From Syncephalastrum monosporum B8922 (Eukaryota > Mucoromycota > Mucoromycetes > Mucorales > Syncephalastraceae): a stretch of DNA of 64,000 bases. The stretch is taken from positions 372,001 to 436,000 of the forward strand of contig JNEN01001256.1 of the NCBI GenBank assembly GCA_000697355.1, written 5' to 3'. The notes under the pieces were generated by a model. That model did not search any database, had not been told where the DNA came from, and was given only the letters and a program-made list of their open reading frames with translations. A program made the position numbers and the translations under genes. Of the stretch, positions 22,521 through 35,166 are shown piece by piece (positions within the stretch are counted from its first letter, which is position 1; each line of letters begins with the position of its first letter).

Positions 22521-23339
22521 GTAAGAGAGGCTATGTCATAAAATGGGGAACGGTAAAGACAAGGTAGGAGGAAAGGAGAGCTACATAATATACGTTTAAG
22601 CATATACGATATAATGAAAATATCCTTTGATCTACACACGGACCGCTTTTACTACGAATATTGGTACGCGGTTCCTTTCTTCTATTCTTTTTTATTCATT
22701 CGGTATGCTTTCCGTTTGCTTCCACCAATGCTCATACAAATATATGAGTAGACGCGGTCAGGGGATCTCCGCACAGCTTTGTCATGGTGGTACACAAAAG
22801 GTGCTTTGAGTAAGCTTTCACCAGTGATGTGTAGGTATGTAATGGAGAAGTTTCGCACACTACAAAGAGTGTCCTCTCCCGACTAACGTTCTACGAGTAA
22901 TAATTATAATAACAGTAAGTCCCTAATTCTTTAGGGAAGAACAGGTAGGTTGCTGCACCCAATACTGTGATAGTCTTTCTACGATGTTATTTAGCGAAAC
23001 AGAAAATATATGTCTTTGGATATCTTTGCGCGAAGGCCCCGGACCCGCCCGAAGGTAGATACGTGTAAGACTACAGCTGGGCACATTTTAGTACAATTCT
23101 CTACATATTTCTGTTTACGTATCAAAAAACGTATGTGTGGCAAAAAGGATAAGAATACGATTCATTGGTCATCTACTGACAAAGGTAAGGGAAACAAGGC
23201 TGGGTGGCAGGTGCTGCCGAGTGCGAAAGTCCGCTACTCAGAAACGCGCAAAATGAAAAAAAAAATTGTGCGCGTCGCGTCGCGTCCCTCACTTCGATAT
23301 TACTGCAGCACGCCGTTTATACAGCAGCAACATTGTGCT
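22521..23339. other. Intergenic region upstream of CTF18
   Basis: No coding signal recognised. The right end carries an E2F/MBF-like site and a GCGTC-rich stretch ahead of CTF18. An open frame extends upstream of the CTF18 start to 23010, but its N-terminal residues show no family similarity. Confidence 0.5.
23242..23253. promoter_or_regulatory. E2F/MBF-like site upstream of CTF18
   Basis: AAACGCGCAAAA, read on the other strand as TTTTGCGCGTTT, contains the E2F consensus TTTSSCGC and an MCB-like CGCG core. It lies about 90 bp before the CTF18 ATG. In fungi, MBF/SBF factors drive replication genes at G1/S through such sites, so position and gene type agree. This is a motif-based inference. 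Confidence 0.45.
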
Positions 23340-26300
23340 ATGGTTGGCATGAAAAGAGAATTCCACTTCCTTGAGGAAGATGAGGATGAGGATATGCTCA
23401 TTCAAATGTCTCTGGAACAAGAGACAGACCCTATACCCACCATTGAAGATTACGAAATGGACTACCAGCCTGAACCCGCTGAACCAGGTACACCATGGCC
23501 CTTACCACTTGCTCCTCTTCTAATATTAGCCGCAGAGTCCTCCGAGTCACCCCTCAACGAAACTACCGACAATAAGATGCGCTACGAAATAGACGGCGAC
23601 GAGGAGTTCATGTCAACAGACGACGCCGATTCCAGGCGCGGCAACAAGGAGAATGTCATTGACAAGGCATCACACGATTCAATCCTTTTCTATACCGACA
23701 GTTTGAGCGAGTCTCCATTCGATAGTGCATTAAAAGCCAACCTGCGTCAGTCCGGCAAGTCTCACCCCTTTGAGAGTGCGCCGGTCAAGAAAACCTATGA
23801 TCGCCCACCCAGCACGGGCAGCTACGTTACCGCGACCTGCCCTGCCACAGGAAAAACCCTCTACTTCCCTCGGATACACAAGGCAAAGACAAAGGAACCC
23901 CTCACCGAAAAGATCAAGTCCATCAGCCACCAGACTGACTTGCTCGGCATGCCTCTGTGGAAGATCCGCGAGAACGCGAACCGCAGGGCAGAGCTGAACC
24001 AAATGCAACGGGCCAGGTAAACTTCCCTAAACTTTCTCCCTACCAGCAAAGATGGGTCTGAACATGTACATGTCTAAACATGGCGTTCCAGGGAGGATGA
24101 GCAGCGCGCGAAGCAGAAAAGCAAAAAGAGCAAGAAGCGTGTGCAACGTGAGGACAGCGTGCTCTGGGTCGAAAAGTACCGTCCCCGTTCTTTTATGGAT
24201 CTGCTTGGCGATCAGGTAAATTATTGCACAGGTGTTCCGTGATGCACTGGCTGAGATCCATTCCATCTAGCGTGTCAACCGCGAAGTGTTAAAGTGGGTC
24301 AAGACCTGGGATTACTGTGTCTTTGGCAAAAAGCCAGCGTCCACGACTGAGCGTAATAAGGAAATCAAGAACTACGATATCGTCTACAACGAGAGCGACG
24401 AACAGAAGGGAGGATACCGATACAAAGAAACAACGTCCTTCTACTCAGGACAGGTGAACAAAAGAAGCAAGGCAAGCAATGATTAGAAATGTACTCATAA
24501 ACATATAGTTCAAGGATCGATTGATGCGACCAGATAAGAAGGTTCATACAAAACCCACAACTCAACCTCTTCTTACTAACAAGTTCCCTAGATTTTGCTT
24601 CTCTCTGGCCCTCCTGGTTTTGGAAAAACAACGCTGGCCCATATTGTCGCAAAGCACGCAGAGTACAACGTTATTGAGATCAATGCTAGGTAAGTAATCT
24701 AGTATGCTTTTTGAACGCTTTACCTGACCGATTCGTCTTACCACAGTGACGATCGTACGGGCGATGTGGTGAAAAACAAAATCAAATCGTCCTTGGAAAT
24801 GCAGGCCATTATCCGTGAAGGTGTAGCCGATGAAAATGGTGACCGTACGATGAGCATGAAGCAGAAACCCAACTTGCTTGTCATTGACGAAATCGATGGT
24901 GCCAGCAATACCGGTGGCGATGTAAGTTGGGTAACATGAGGAGATTTAAGTGGATGCTTACTGGCTCTTTGCGTAGAGTTTTATCAAACAACTGATACAG
25001 CTTGCGACGGCGTCTGCGGAAAAGGATTCTATGCCCCGAAAGAAGGGTGGTACGTCTGATTAGAACAGATACGTGTGGAGCATAAGCTTATTAGCACTAT
25101 AGACAAAAAACCCCAGCCGCTTCTGCGCCCTATTATCTGTATCTGCAATGACGTGTAAGTCTTATATGACCAGCGTTGACAAAGCGATACTGAACACAGC
25201 AATAGATATGCCCCCGTTCTTCGACCCCTGAGATCGATCGCACATCACGTTCAGTTCCGCAAGATCCCCACACTGAGCGTAGCCAAGCGCCTTAAGTGGA
25301 TTTGTGAGAGTGAAGGACTCGACAGCGATCTGCGCACCTTGAGTCAACTGGTGGAGATGACTGAAGGCGATATGCGCAGCTGTCTCAACACGCTTCAGGT
25401 AAAAGACTGACTATCAAATGGAGAGCAAAATGTTGAATTTAATTTGTAGTTCATTCGAAGCAGAAGCACGTCATTTACCCGTGCTATGTTAGACGGGCGG
25501 GACATGGGGCACAAGGACATGGGCAAGTCCATCTTCACTATCTGGGAAGAGCTGTTTAATGCGCCTCGTGCACAACGGATGACCTCGGTCCAGCTTTCGC
25601 AAACTGGTAAGACAAATTCTTTCCCTTTTTCTTTGTATTTTCCTTTTACTCACTCCTCTACGTTGTAGAACTGAATAACCGCTACCTCAGCCGATTAACA
25701 GAGAGCGTCATTGGGAGTGGAGAATACGACAAAATCATGCAAGGTACGGAAGAAAAATCTAGCGTACAAATTTATTGACTGACCAAGTCATCCTTAGGCT
25801 GCTTTGAATCATACCCCCACATGCAATTTCACGATGTTGCCTGCCAGAAAATTGTACACATGAGCGAGTGGCTCAACTTTTATGACCATCTCAACTTCCG
25901 TACGAACGTCATGCACGAACACTCCATGTACGGTTATCTGCCGTTCCCCATTGTCAATTTCCACCGGTTTTTTGCCGGCTCGGCTGCGCAGGAGCATCGC
26001 ATCGAATACCCGCGTATTGATTACGAGGTAAACTGTGCTCATGAAAGAGAGACAAGACAACTGACACATGGTTTTTAGCATTTTATTGCGAAACGGTCGT
26101 TTGAAAGCCTGGTCTCCAGCTTCATGGCGGGGGTCGATCCATACCGCCGGCGGGGTATCCACCACAGCATCGCCGTCCACGAACTTGTGCCTGAGCTGCT
26201 GCGGATTATTTCTCCGGATTTGCCACCCGTGAACAGGCATCTTATCAAGCCCGCTCAACGTGCCGTGCTTGATCACACGGTGCAGGTGATGCTGGAGTAC

Positions 26301-26950
26301 GGACTGACGTTCGTCCAGGAGCGCATGGAAGATGGACGGTTTGCCTACGTTCTGGACCCGTACGTGTCTTGTGTATGCATTTTTCGAGTGAAAATCTAAA
26401 CTGCCTCTTCTAGTCCTATCGAGCAAATCACCGAGTTCCCTGAAAATGGCCTTCAGGCCAAGAGCGTTGCGCCAAACAAATATCCCATTCGCCAATTAAT
26501 TTCACAACAGGTAGAGCGTAGTATGGAAGCGACACTGAAAAGGCACTGAACACGGTACCTAGATTGAGACGGAAATCCTTCGGCGAAAGGAAAAGACACG
26601 CAAGGGCGCGACTTCCTTGCGACAAAAGTCGCGTGCGACGATCGAGTAAGTTGGCATGCCTAAGTAAAGGATATCAGGGCTCAATGGGCAACTTTAGAGA
26701 GGTGATTGAAAAGGCAACGGTGGGAGAGGATATCCCCGTCAAGGTGCCGACCGATTTCTTTGGACAGCCCATAGTCAAGAAGCAAGGAGCAGCGCCGCGT
26801 ACGCGTATTGAAGGTAAATTTGAGAATTAACCGTGTCAGTGACTATCACTTATACGTACAACAGTGACTCTACCGCCCGTGACGTACAAGTTCCACGAAG
26901 GCTACTCGAAAGCGGTGCGCCAGCCTATGAAGATTAGCGAATTGCTTTAA
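23340..26950 (+). CDS. CTF18: Ctf18, large subunit of the alternative RFC clamp loader
   Basis: About seventeen exons give roughly 900 aa. An acidic disordered N-terminus leads to the RFC-family AAA+ module. [20 protein letters not shown] is the RFC box; Walker A is [21 protein letters not shown], Walker B is [10 protein letters not shown], the sensor 1 strand is [11 protein letters not shown], and INASDDRTG follows the first helix. The C-terminus [20 protein letters not shown] is the conserved Ctf18 tail that binds Dcc1-Ctf8. Ctf18-RFC loads PCNA on the leading strand and supports sister-chromatid cohesion in the nucleus. The start is taken at 23340; ATG at 23349 ([11 protein letters not shown]) or further upstream in frame are alternatives. 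The gene is convergent with SEC27, the stop codons being 127 bp apart. Confidence 0.93.
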
Positions 26951-27077
26951 ATCAATACAGTCTTGTAGAGTGCTTTACTTTATTTCTTTTGTGTAGGTGT
27001 GAATGTGGAGAGAGAAAGAGAAAGAAAGAGAGAGAGAGAAAGAGATAAGAGACGGGGTAGAAAAGACAAGCGCAGAT

Positions 27078-30000
27078 TTAAGCATCGTTGGTGTCTACCA
27101 AGAGTTGTTCAGAAGCGTCAGCGGCAGGCGCGTCTGCTGGTGCTGCTGCTGGTGTTTCTTCTGCAGGAGAAGGTACTTCGGGCGTAGCTGCTTGTGGTGC
27201 AGGTGATGCGGCGGCCTGTGAAAGTTCAGGGAAGAGATTAGCATAGTCCGCAGGATCGGCTAAGCTCTCAGCGATCTTTTTGCGATTCCGGGACTCGAGG
27301 TCGGCCTTCCAGAGCTTGATGATCGAGGACGTGCGCTCGGGCGCATAGGTTCGGGCGAGCATGGCGGCTTCAGGGATACGCTCGGTCTTGATCAAGAGAT
27401 CAATTGCGCGCTCAGCGTCGCCGAGCTCAAACAGGGCAGTGAATGCGATGTTGTTTTTACCCTGGGCCACTATACACGGTAATAAAGAAAGTGAGTACAC
27501 GTCTTTCTCTTTCTTTTCTTTTTCATTTGACGATATGTTGGGAAACTTACAGGCTTGCTCGGCCACATTTTCAACGCCTTTCTTGTTACCGTTCGAGAGA
27601 TAGAAGAGGAGCAGGCCTGAAAGGTCCTTGGCTTTCTGGAGACATTCTTCGGCCAAAGAAAAGTTCCACTTAGCGAGCGCAACGTCACCGAGGGTTCTCC
27701 ATCGTGCTTCAACATTGACCTGACGAGCGATTTCGGTGGCGATATCGAGTTTGCCGAGAGTGATGGCAAGATCAAAGCGCTGCTCAGCGTCTGTGGACAC
27801 TTCGAGGGCCAGCTCTTTGAGGTCTTGGGATTCGAGGAAGCGTGCAATGCGGCTGCGCTGGTCCGTGGGGATCGAGGGCAGCAGGCTGGCAGCCGTCTCC
27901 AGATCTTCACGCAGCACCGCCGTTTGATACTGAATCACGGTCAGCGACAGTGCGTAGCTGTACACGTTCACATCCTATACCAGCTTGTTAATATTGCTTT
28001 CGGGTTCGTGTTCCTAAATAGTCCATACCCTATCCGCCAAGTAGACTCTGTTGTCACGAGGCAGGTAGCCCAGGAGGTACATGGGTCTGTTGAGAGGGAC
28101 GGGGGAAAATAGGTCAGACCCGGGTTGAGAAGGCTCCTGTTATTCAACTCACCTGTCGAAGTGGCTCAGGGTATATGTTTCATTACCGACGAGATAGTTG
28201 AGGCGATTAGCATTGTTGGTGTAGATGAAGCAGTCGCCAGCCCAGCTGCCAGTTCGCACACTATTACCATATAATATGAGTTTATCATGAAGTGTGTTTA
28301 CTCTTCACTTACGTATCAGCAATCTCGTTCACGAACTCGAAAGCTTCTTCGACACCCTCCTGACCTGGGTCGCCACCGCTCTCGACAAACTGGGCGTAGG
28401 CATGAGGGTTGTAGCGAAGGATATAGAACGACTCGTCACAGACGATGGTGACGAGGTCACCTGCATCCGACCAAAAGACCTATCGGATTTGTGTCAGAGA
28501 TAAAAGCATGTCTTGACATGCATAATGGAGACATACATTCTTTGCCTCAACGTCGATACGACGAACGACAGCGCCTGTGTCCCAGTCATAAAAGTTGAGG
28601 AAGCTGTTGGACCGGACACCGAGCAGCGAACCGCCAAAGACGCCCTCGGCGGCGTAGCTCAGCTTGGGCAGGAGGCCAGCGCGTTCCTGGAAGTTTCTAA
28701 ATATCTTGACGCGGGACGTCGACTCACGCACGGCGTATCTAGAGACAATTGAACGCATGAGCCAAAAGAAAAAAAAAACAAAAGGAAAAACGCATCCTCC
28801 TTTATAATCTTGACACCACTTACACATTGTTATCGGCAGCCCAGACGACCTCAAGACCAGTGCCGAAGCTCTTGTTACGCCATGCGAGGGCGGTATAAAT
28901 GATATACTCGCCGTCACCACAAACCACAACGAAACGGCCGTTAGGCGAGTGCTGCAGGGTCTGAGGATACACTTCGCAACGACCTAGGTCCTTGATCGGC
29001 AGAGTCAGGCGCTCGCCATCTCTCGCAGAGCTGTCGTCTATGATATCGCGTATGTATGTGAGATAGAGCGAACCTTAAGACCTCTCAAGCTTACCACCAC
29101 CGCCGACTTTAACGGTTTGGATCTCCGAATGCTTGGCCCAGATGACCTTGCCCGAGGCTTCCATGGAGACAGCGGGTTCTTCACGACCGAGTTTGATGAC
29201 GACCGAGCCCTCATCGTAACCCAAGGCAATGTTATTACCGCCCTTCTGGTAAGAGATGCACCAGGCGCGCTCGAGACCGTAGTTGAGGGTGTTTTCGAGG
29301 CGGTAGGTATCCGAGTGCCAGATGCGGACGGTACCGTCCTCGGAGCCGGACATGATGATGGGCAGCTCAGGATGGAACGAGGCAAAGTTGACATTCTGGC
29401 TGTGACCTTCGAGGGTCTGGACGCAGTTCTTGTTTTGGTAGTCCCAGATCTTGACCAAGCTAGTAATGGCGTCAGTATACGTGTGAGAGAGGGCTATCCA
29501 TGCCAATGCTTACTTGTCATCGGCACACGAAATCAGGTAGGGTTTGTCACCGCCGTGGTAATAGTCAACAAAGTTGACGCCCTTCTCGTGACCCTCGAGG
29601 GTGAAGTTGGGCACGTTGGAGCCGAGCGACCAAACCTTGATGACACCGTCGAGACCAGCCGAGGCGAATGTGTTTGAGTCTTTCGGGTTGAAGGTCAGGT
29701 GCATCACAAAGTGGGAGTGACCTTCAAAGACCTACAGAGAGGGAGGCGCGAGAAGGAGGTGGTTACGTATGTGTGTCTGGACGATTGCACGATGGACGTA
29801 CCTGAACACACTTCCAGCCCTTCTCCCAGTCCCACAAACGAATGGTCATGTCATCCGAGCCAGAGAGAAGCAGAGGCTGAGTAGGATGGACAGCGAGACA
29901 GCGGATATAGTCGGGGTGGCCTTCAAAGCTGGCAACCTTTTCGTGTGTGTTGTAGTTGAAAATACGGATCTGAGAGTCGTCTGAGCCAGTGACGATCCAG

Positions 30001-30693
30001 TTCTTGCGAGCAATGAACTTGGCCGCACGCACTAACAAAAGAAGAAGAAGAAGAAGAGGAGGGAGAAAATGAGTAAGCGTCTATTTTTGCTTGTTCCTGT
30101 TCTCTTGCTTGGTTGCGTACCTGGTGTCTCGGTCACTTCGAAGGTTTTGACGAGGGCCTAGACAAAAGTCAAAGAGAGGAAAAAGAAAAAAAGAGAAAAG
30201 AAATAGACGTGTGAATGGAGGCATTAAGAGATGGTGCCGCGTGTGTGTGTGTGTACCTGGGTCTCGTAATTGTAGATATAGACATGGCCATTGTATAAAC
30301 TGGCAAGGACCCACGGCTCGGTGGGATGCAGGTCGACGCTCTTGACACGATCGGAACGGGACAAGAGTTTACGCTAATCGAGGAGAGACGGTCAGTTTCT
30401 GGAAAGGGACGGGCGCGTGTCCATCCATCGATGCAATGCAATGTACCTTGATGTCTATTCGCATACCCTAGCAAAAGCAAAAGAGAGGAAGGGTTAGTCG
30501 AGGAGTGAGCATGTGGAATGGGCAAGATGGTCACGGAAGCACGTTAGGACGCCTGCAAGCAGTAGCGAGGTTTCATCCGCTCGGAATGGACGCGTGTCTG
30601 GCCGCATTGGCTTGTGTGTGTGCCACGTGTCTTCCCGAGCGGAGAGGGGCGAGTGCAGGAAGACCAAGAAGAAGAAGAAGCGAAGCGTACCAT
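27078..30693 (-). CDS. SEC27: COPI coatomer beta' subunit (Sec27/COPB2)
   Basis: About ten short introns. The N-terminal half is a WD40 propeller array: [96 protein letters not shown]. It is followed by [21 protein letters not shown], a beta'-COP signature, and a second propeller with an alpha-solenoid. The tail is Ala/Pro-rich and ends LLVDTNDA. Beta'-COP recognises KKxx cargo on COPI vesicles in Golgi-to-ER traffic. MRIDIKRKL begins at 30464, but an excellent acceptor (pyrimidine tract plus CTAG) stands just before it. An ATG at 30691-30693 with a GTACGC donor would give MGMRIDIKRKL, resembling other fungal N-termini, so I start the gene there. The alternative start is 30464. Confidence 0.95.
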
Positions 30694-31361
30694 TGTGCAA
30701 GAGTCGACCAAAGAGGGGCTGGGTGGGTAGATGGAAAGAAACGGACTGAGATGAGGCGACTGCCTGGTCTCGCTTGGCCCAAAACCGTCCACTCCCAAAT
30801 TTCCCTCTCCGAGCCTCCATTCTTCCCATTGGCTCGTCCGTTCCTTTTTCTTGACTCTAGTCTTACTATCGCTTCCGTATTCCTTCGATCTCTCTCTCCC
30901 TGTCTCTCTCTCTCTCTCTCTCTCCATAACTCTCCTGTTCTGTTTAACCACTCATGCGTCGCCTATATCAGCGCATACAGGGGCCCATCCAAGCCCAGGG
31001 TGCGTCTATCCACGATACAGATCACTAGAGCAATACTGACATGACACGTGTCGAAGCAGCAAACACCCCCACTCTGACTGATTGCTATTGTCCTTACATT
31101 ACTGGTGCTGTCTCCCTTCTTTTGCGTAATTTTACACTCACAAGACTTGTTTATACATGGGATACCACGATAATAATGCAGTAGCACTGAGTCGCTTGAC
31201 GTTGCCCTGCGCCATATGCGCGTTGTCAATGAATTGACACCTTGAAACCCGATGCGGTAGATCGGATTCAGACCCCGTCCATGAAAAGACGCTGGCAGAA
31301 AAAAAAAAAATAGTATTAATTTTTTGTTCCAGAAAAACAAAGAACCCACCCCGTAAATAGA
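30694..31361. promoter_or_regulatory. Divergent spacer between SEC27 and SFM1
   Basis: Contains a (CT)n microsatellite at about 30894-30924, C/T-rich tracts, an A11 run near 31298-31309, and a 19-base motif (30851-30869) that recurs almost exactly in front of RHO1. No gene is seen. It must hold both promoters. Confidence 0.45.
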
Positions 31362-32109
31362 ATGTCAAAGTTCATTATTGACCACATGGAGGACGGCATG
31401 CACGAGTGGTGCGTCCTCGAGTACAAGCACATGCTGATGAATGTCGGTGCAGACAACCTCTACTTTTCGTCCTTGACCGACGCCTGTCTTGAGTCGGGCA
31501 TGCCCGACGAGTTGAAGCAAGCCCATTGCCACAAGGAGGACGTCCTCTCTCTGCCTGGCATCGATCCCAAGGAGATCTGCTTGCTGGATCCCTCTGCCAA
31601 GGAGCCCCTCAAGCCGGAGGATGCGGACACGTTCAAATACTTTTTGTTTGGTGGTATCCTCGGTGATGATCCCCCGCGTGGTAAGTGGATAGGATCTATA
31701 GGACCCAGAAAGAAAGAGAGAGAGAGAATGTGTGCGTGTGTGTGTGTGTATCTAGAGTGACTCATATCGCATCATTATGCAATGGACTCTAGATCGCACC
31801 AAGGAGCTTCGCAAGTTGGGCTTCGTCGGCCGCCATCTTGGCCCGATCCAAATGTCGACTGACACGGCTGTGAACGTGACGAAACGCGTTGTCGTCGACA
31901 AGGTGCCTTTGGACGAGGTGCCCTACATTGACAGCCCAGAGGTGTACTTTTCAAAGCACGAATCGGTCAACCTGCCATACCGCTACATTGCAGAGACCAA
32001 GACGATCACCACCAAGGACGGTCAGACCAAGACGATCCGCAAGCCTCTCATGCCCCCGGGTATGCTTGAGCTCATCAAGAAAGATAACGACCGCACCCTC
32101 GATTTCTAA
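31362..32109 (+). CDS. SFM1: SPOUT-fold protein arginine methyltransferase Sfm1 (Rps3)
   Basis: Two exons around an intron at 31681-31792 encode about 211 aa, matching yeast Sfm1 length. MSKFIIDHMEDGMHEWCVLEY at the start, KYFLFGGILGDDPPRDRTKEL across the splice site, and MSTDTAVNVTKRVV are the conserved blocks. The glycine-rich FGGILGD loop and following residues form the trefoil-knot S-adenosylmethionine site of SPOUT enzymes. In yeast Sfm1 monomethylates an arginine of ribosomal protein Rps3 in the cytosol. The C-terminus ELIKKDNDRTLDF aligns with the family end. Convergent with the Sel1-repeat gene. Confidence 0.92.
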
Positions 32110-32351
32110 AGCTGTTAGAAGCATTCATTGTAAATTCCCTCATATAACGTTTATCCATGCATACTGTTTTTTTTGTGAGAACAACAAAAAATGAATAATT
32201 ATTATGTAAAATTCATGCTTCATGTACATCCTACGCAATGAAGGAGGAGGAAGAGGTGTGGGGGAATATAACGAGGATAGGATGTTGGGTGGGTTGTTGG
32301 GGGGTGGGGTGAAAGGGTATTTGTAAAATTATATATAAAAGTCAAGGCTGT

Positions 32352-35166
32352 CTACATCACAAAGCAGCTCGGAGGGCGGCCAGAAGGAGAGGCGGCATCG
32401 CCCACCAACTCAATGGATGAGAAGGAAGACGTGGTCGATGCCCGACGCTGGAGTATCCGCTGGCTGGACGGCAGATTAAGCTTCTCTGCGGCCGGCTCGT
32501 AGCCCTTGGAGGCTGCCTTGCCAAAGTATTCGAGCGCACGTGGATAATCGGGTAAGGTGCCGATGCCAGCTTCGTAATAGGACCCGAGGACGTACTCGGC
32601 CTGCTCCAGGCCTTGATGGGTCGCGCGCTGACACCACTTGAACGCCATCTCGTGCTGAGGCATGAGCAGGCCGGGGATACCCTGAGCATAGAGGCGCGAC
32701 AGATCGAGCATGGCTTGATCGTAGCCGTCCTCAGCCGCGCGGGTGTAGCACAAGTAGCCTTGCCAAGGGTCGGTGGGTTGGCCAAGCAGGCCGTGTTCAT
32801 GGACTTGGCCGAGGCGATGGACAGCCATGGGAAGGCCAAACTGAGCTGCTTTCTCGAGATAGTGGATCGCCAGCGGAATGTTCTTGCGAGACATTTGCGA
32901 GTCCCTGGATGACGTAATAGGCAGGTGAGTCGCTGCAAATAATGGCAATACTATAAAATACAAGACTCACTTTGCAATGCCAATGCGCTCTAGCTCGTCA
33001 GCGTACACGCAGCTCAGGACATGGGCTGGCTCGGCGCTTTCCGGGCCGGCTGCATCTGCCGCCTGCTTGAGGTACTCGAAGCCCGTCTTGATGTTGCGCT
33101 TCTGATTGAGCTGTCCCCGCAGGTAGATCTTGGCCAATTTCTATATGAGAGGAGCGGTCAAATCAGTAAAACAAAAAGGTGGTAAGGGCATGTATGTAGA
33201 AACTTACATAGATGGCGGGGATGTGGCCTTTGTTGGCGGCCGACTTGTAGCAGGAGATCGCACGGGAGAACTCACCCTGGGATTTAAAGTAGCGCGCGAG
33301 CTCATAGTATGCCTCGATCCAGCCGAGGCGGGCGGCGCTCTGGAAACACTTGAAGGCCTTGTTGGGCTGCTTGGTGTACTGGAATGCCTCGTCGCCGTCC
33401 ATATGCCACTTGCCCTTGATGTAAAGCGCCTCGGGCAGGCCAGCCTTAGCGAGACGCTCGATCCAGTAGGCCGCTTCGCCGAGGAGTCGACCACGCGTGG
33501 CGTCGTGGCTGTCCTTGTAGAGCTGGGCGACTTCGAGGAGGTATTTGCAGTACGTCATCTGGATGTCCTTGTTATGGGTCTTGGAGGCCATGCGCCGGTA
33601 GGTCTTGATGGCATCCTTGTCATGGGTCAGACTAAAGGAGGCGATACTGAGACGCGACTTGTTGAGGAGGAACGGGGTCTCGCTCGGAGCGACGCTGCTA
33701 TTGTCTTGCGGTGCCTGCAGTGGTGAGGCGGGCACAAGCTGCGGCGAGGATTGTGACTTGTGCAACGCGACGAGGTTGCGCACGTCGCGCACGAGCGACG
33801 GAGATGGCTCCGGCTCGGGGGCAGGGCTGGTGAGCAGCGACAGCGTGGATTGGGGCCGGTTCAGGCGAGTCGAGGTGTGGCGCATCGGGGGCGAGATAAC
33901 CTCGACGGGCGTACGCGAAATGGAGCTGCAGCGGCTGCAGAGGGACGGTGACGCCGTGAGTGTGACCGCGCTCGACGGCGCCTGAGGAGACGGGAGGGCC
34001 TGGGTGGAGATGGTGAGCGGTGGAAGCTCCTCTTTGGAAACCTTTTTGCGAAGATGCATGTCGACCGACCACACCGTGGAAGGCGCACCTTCGTCTGGTG
34101 TATGCGGAGGCTGCAGCACGTCGCTCTGCACGGCCGGGGAGGCGATTGCAGCAGTAGCAGCAGACGCGGGAAGCCCGGCGGCTGAAGCAGCGGACACTGG
34201 GGATGGGGCGGGCGGCTCAAATGGCTTGTTGACAGTTTGATGAAGACTAGCTTGGCTGCTGTTGGCGCTGCTGCTAAAGCTGCTGAGGCTGGATGCGTCC
34301 TCGTTGTGCAGGCTGAGACGCCATCCGTCCAAAGCGCGAAAATGTTGTTGCCGGAGGCTCCCTGCCGGCGCCGGAACGTTGGTCCGATCTTCCACTGTAG
34401 ACTGCTCGGCTGTGATTGGGTGCTTTTCGATAGTGGTGAGGCACTCTTCAGCATCAACACGCGTTTTTTGTTCGACGGTCGGCTGCTCGTTTTCCACTAT
34501 TGGTAGCTCGCGGAAGACGTTCATGAGCTTCTCAGCAGCAGCAGAAGAAGGTACATCCATGACCTCGCGTGAAGAAGGCACGTCGATATTAGTGGATGCA
34601 ACCTCTGTTTGCTTTACGTCCTCGTGCACATAGTCGTCGTCATCTTCTTGCTCGTCCTCCACCTCCTCTTCCTCCTCAGTCGGCTGGTCCTCTACTATGG
34701 GCTCTAAGGGCGTACCCTCGCCTATGAAGGACATACGCGTCGGCGCCGACCAGTAGGAATCCTCCTCTGGCTCTACTGCCGAATTATCATCCAAGGATGA
34801 GATTGGTTGCTCCACGGGTATTTGCGGGAGCGGTTTTGACTTTGATGATGGGTGTGGATCCGCTGTTACTGCTGTAAGACGAGCTGTGGTTGCCTCGTCT
34901 TCAAAGACATTGCTGACGCGGTGCGACATGATCGAGGCGGCGTCGCTGTCTTCAGACCCACTGTCATAGTCGTCGTCGTCATCGTCGTCGTCCTGAATGA
35001 CCAAGAGGCCTTGGTGGGGCTGTTCGTCTGTGGTAATTTCTTGCACAGTGACCATGCGCTTGACAGGCATGCTGGTCGCGCTTTTTGTTTGTGTGATAGG
35101 ATGCATGGCAGGGCGATGCCAGGCCGAGGTGGAGTCTGTCTGCGTTAGCAATACGGCAGACGACAT
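32352..35166 (-). CDS. Sel1-repeat chitin synthase activator (Skt5/Chs4-like) with CaaX box
   Basis: Three exons (35166-33208, 33140-32971, 32904-32352) give about 890 aa. The first about 480 residues are disordered with acidic runs. From KTYRRMASKTHNKDIQMTYCKYLLEVAQ onward come roughly seven Sel1/TPR-like repeats (AAYWIERLAKAGLPEALYIKG, AARLGWIEAYYELARYF, AANKGHIPAIY and so on). It ends PSCFVM, a CaaX farnesylation box as in yeast Skt5/Chs4 (CVIM), which is needed for membrane targeting. In yeast, Skt5 recruits and activates chitin synthase III at the bud neck. Fungi often have several paralogues, so the exact orthologue is open. An upstream in-frame ATG (35325) exists, but MSSAVLLTQTD after a purine-rich leader is the better start. 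Confidence 0.88.
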
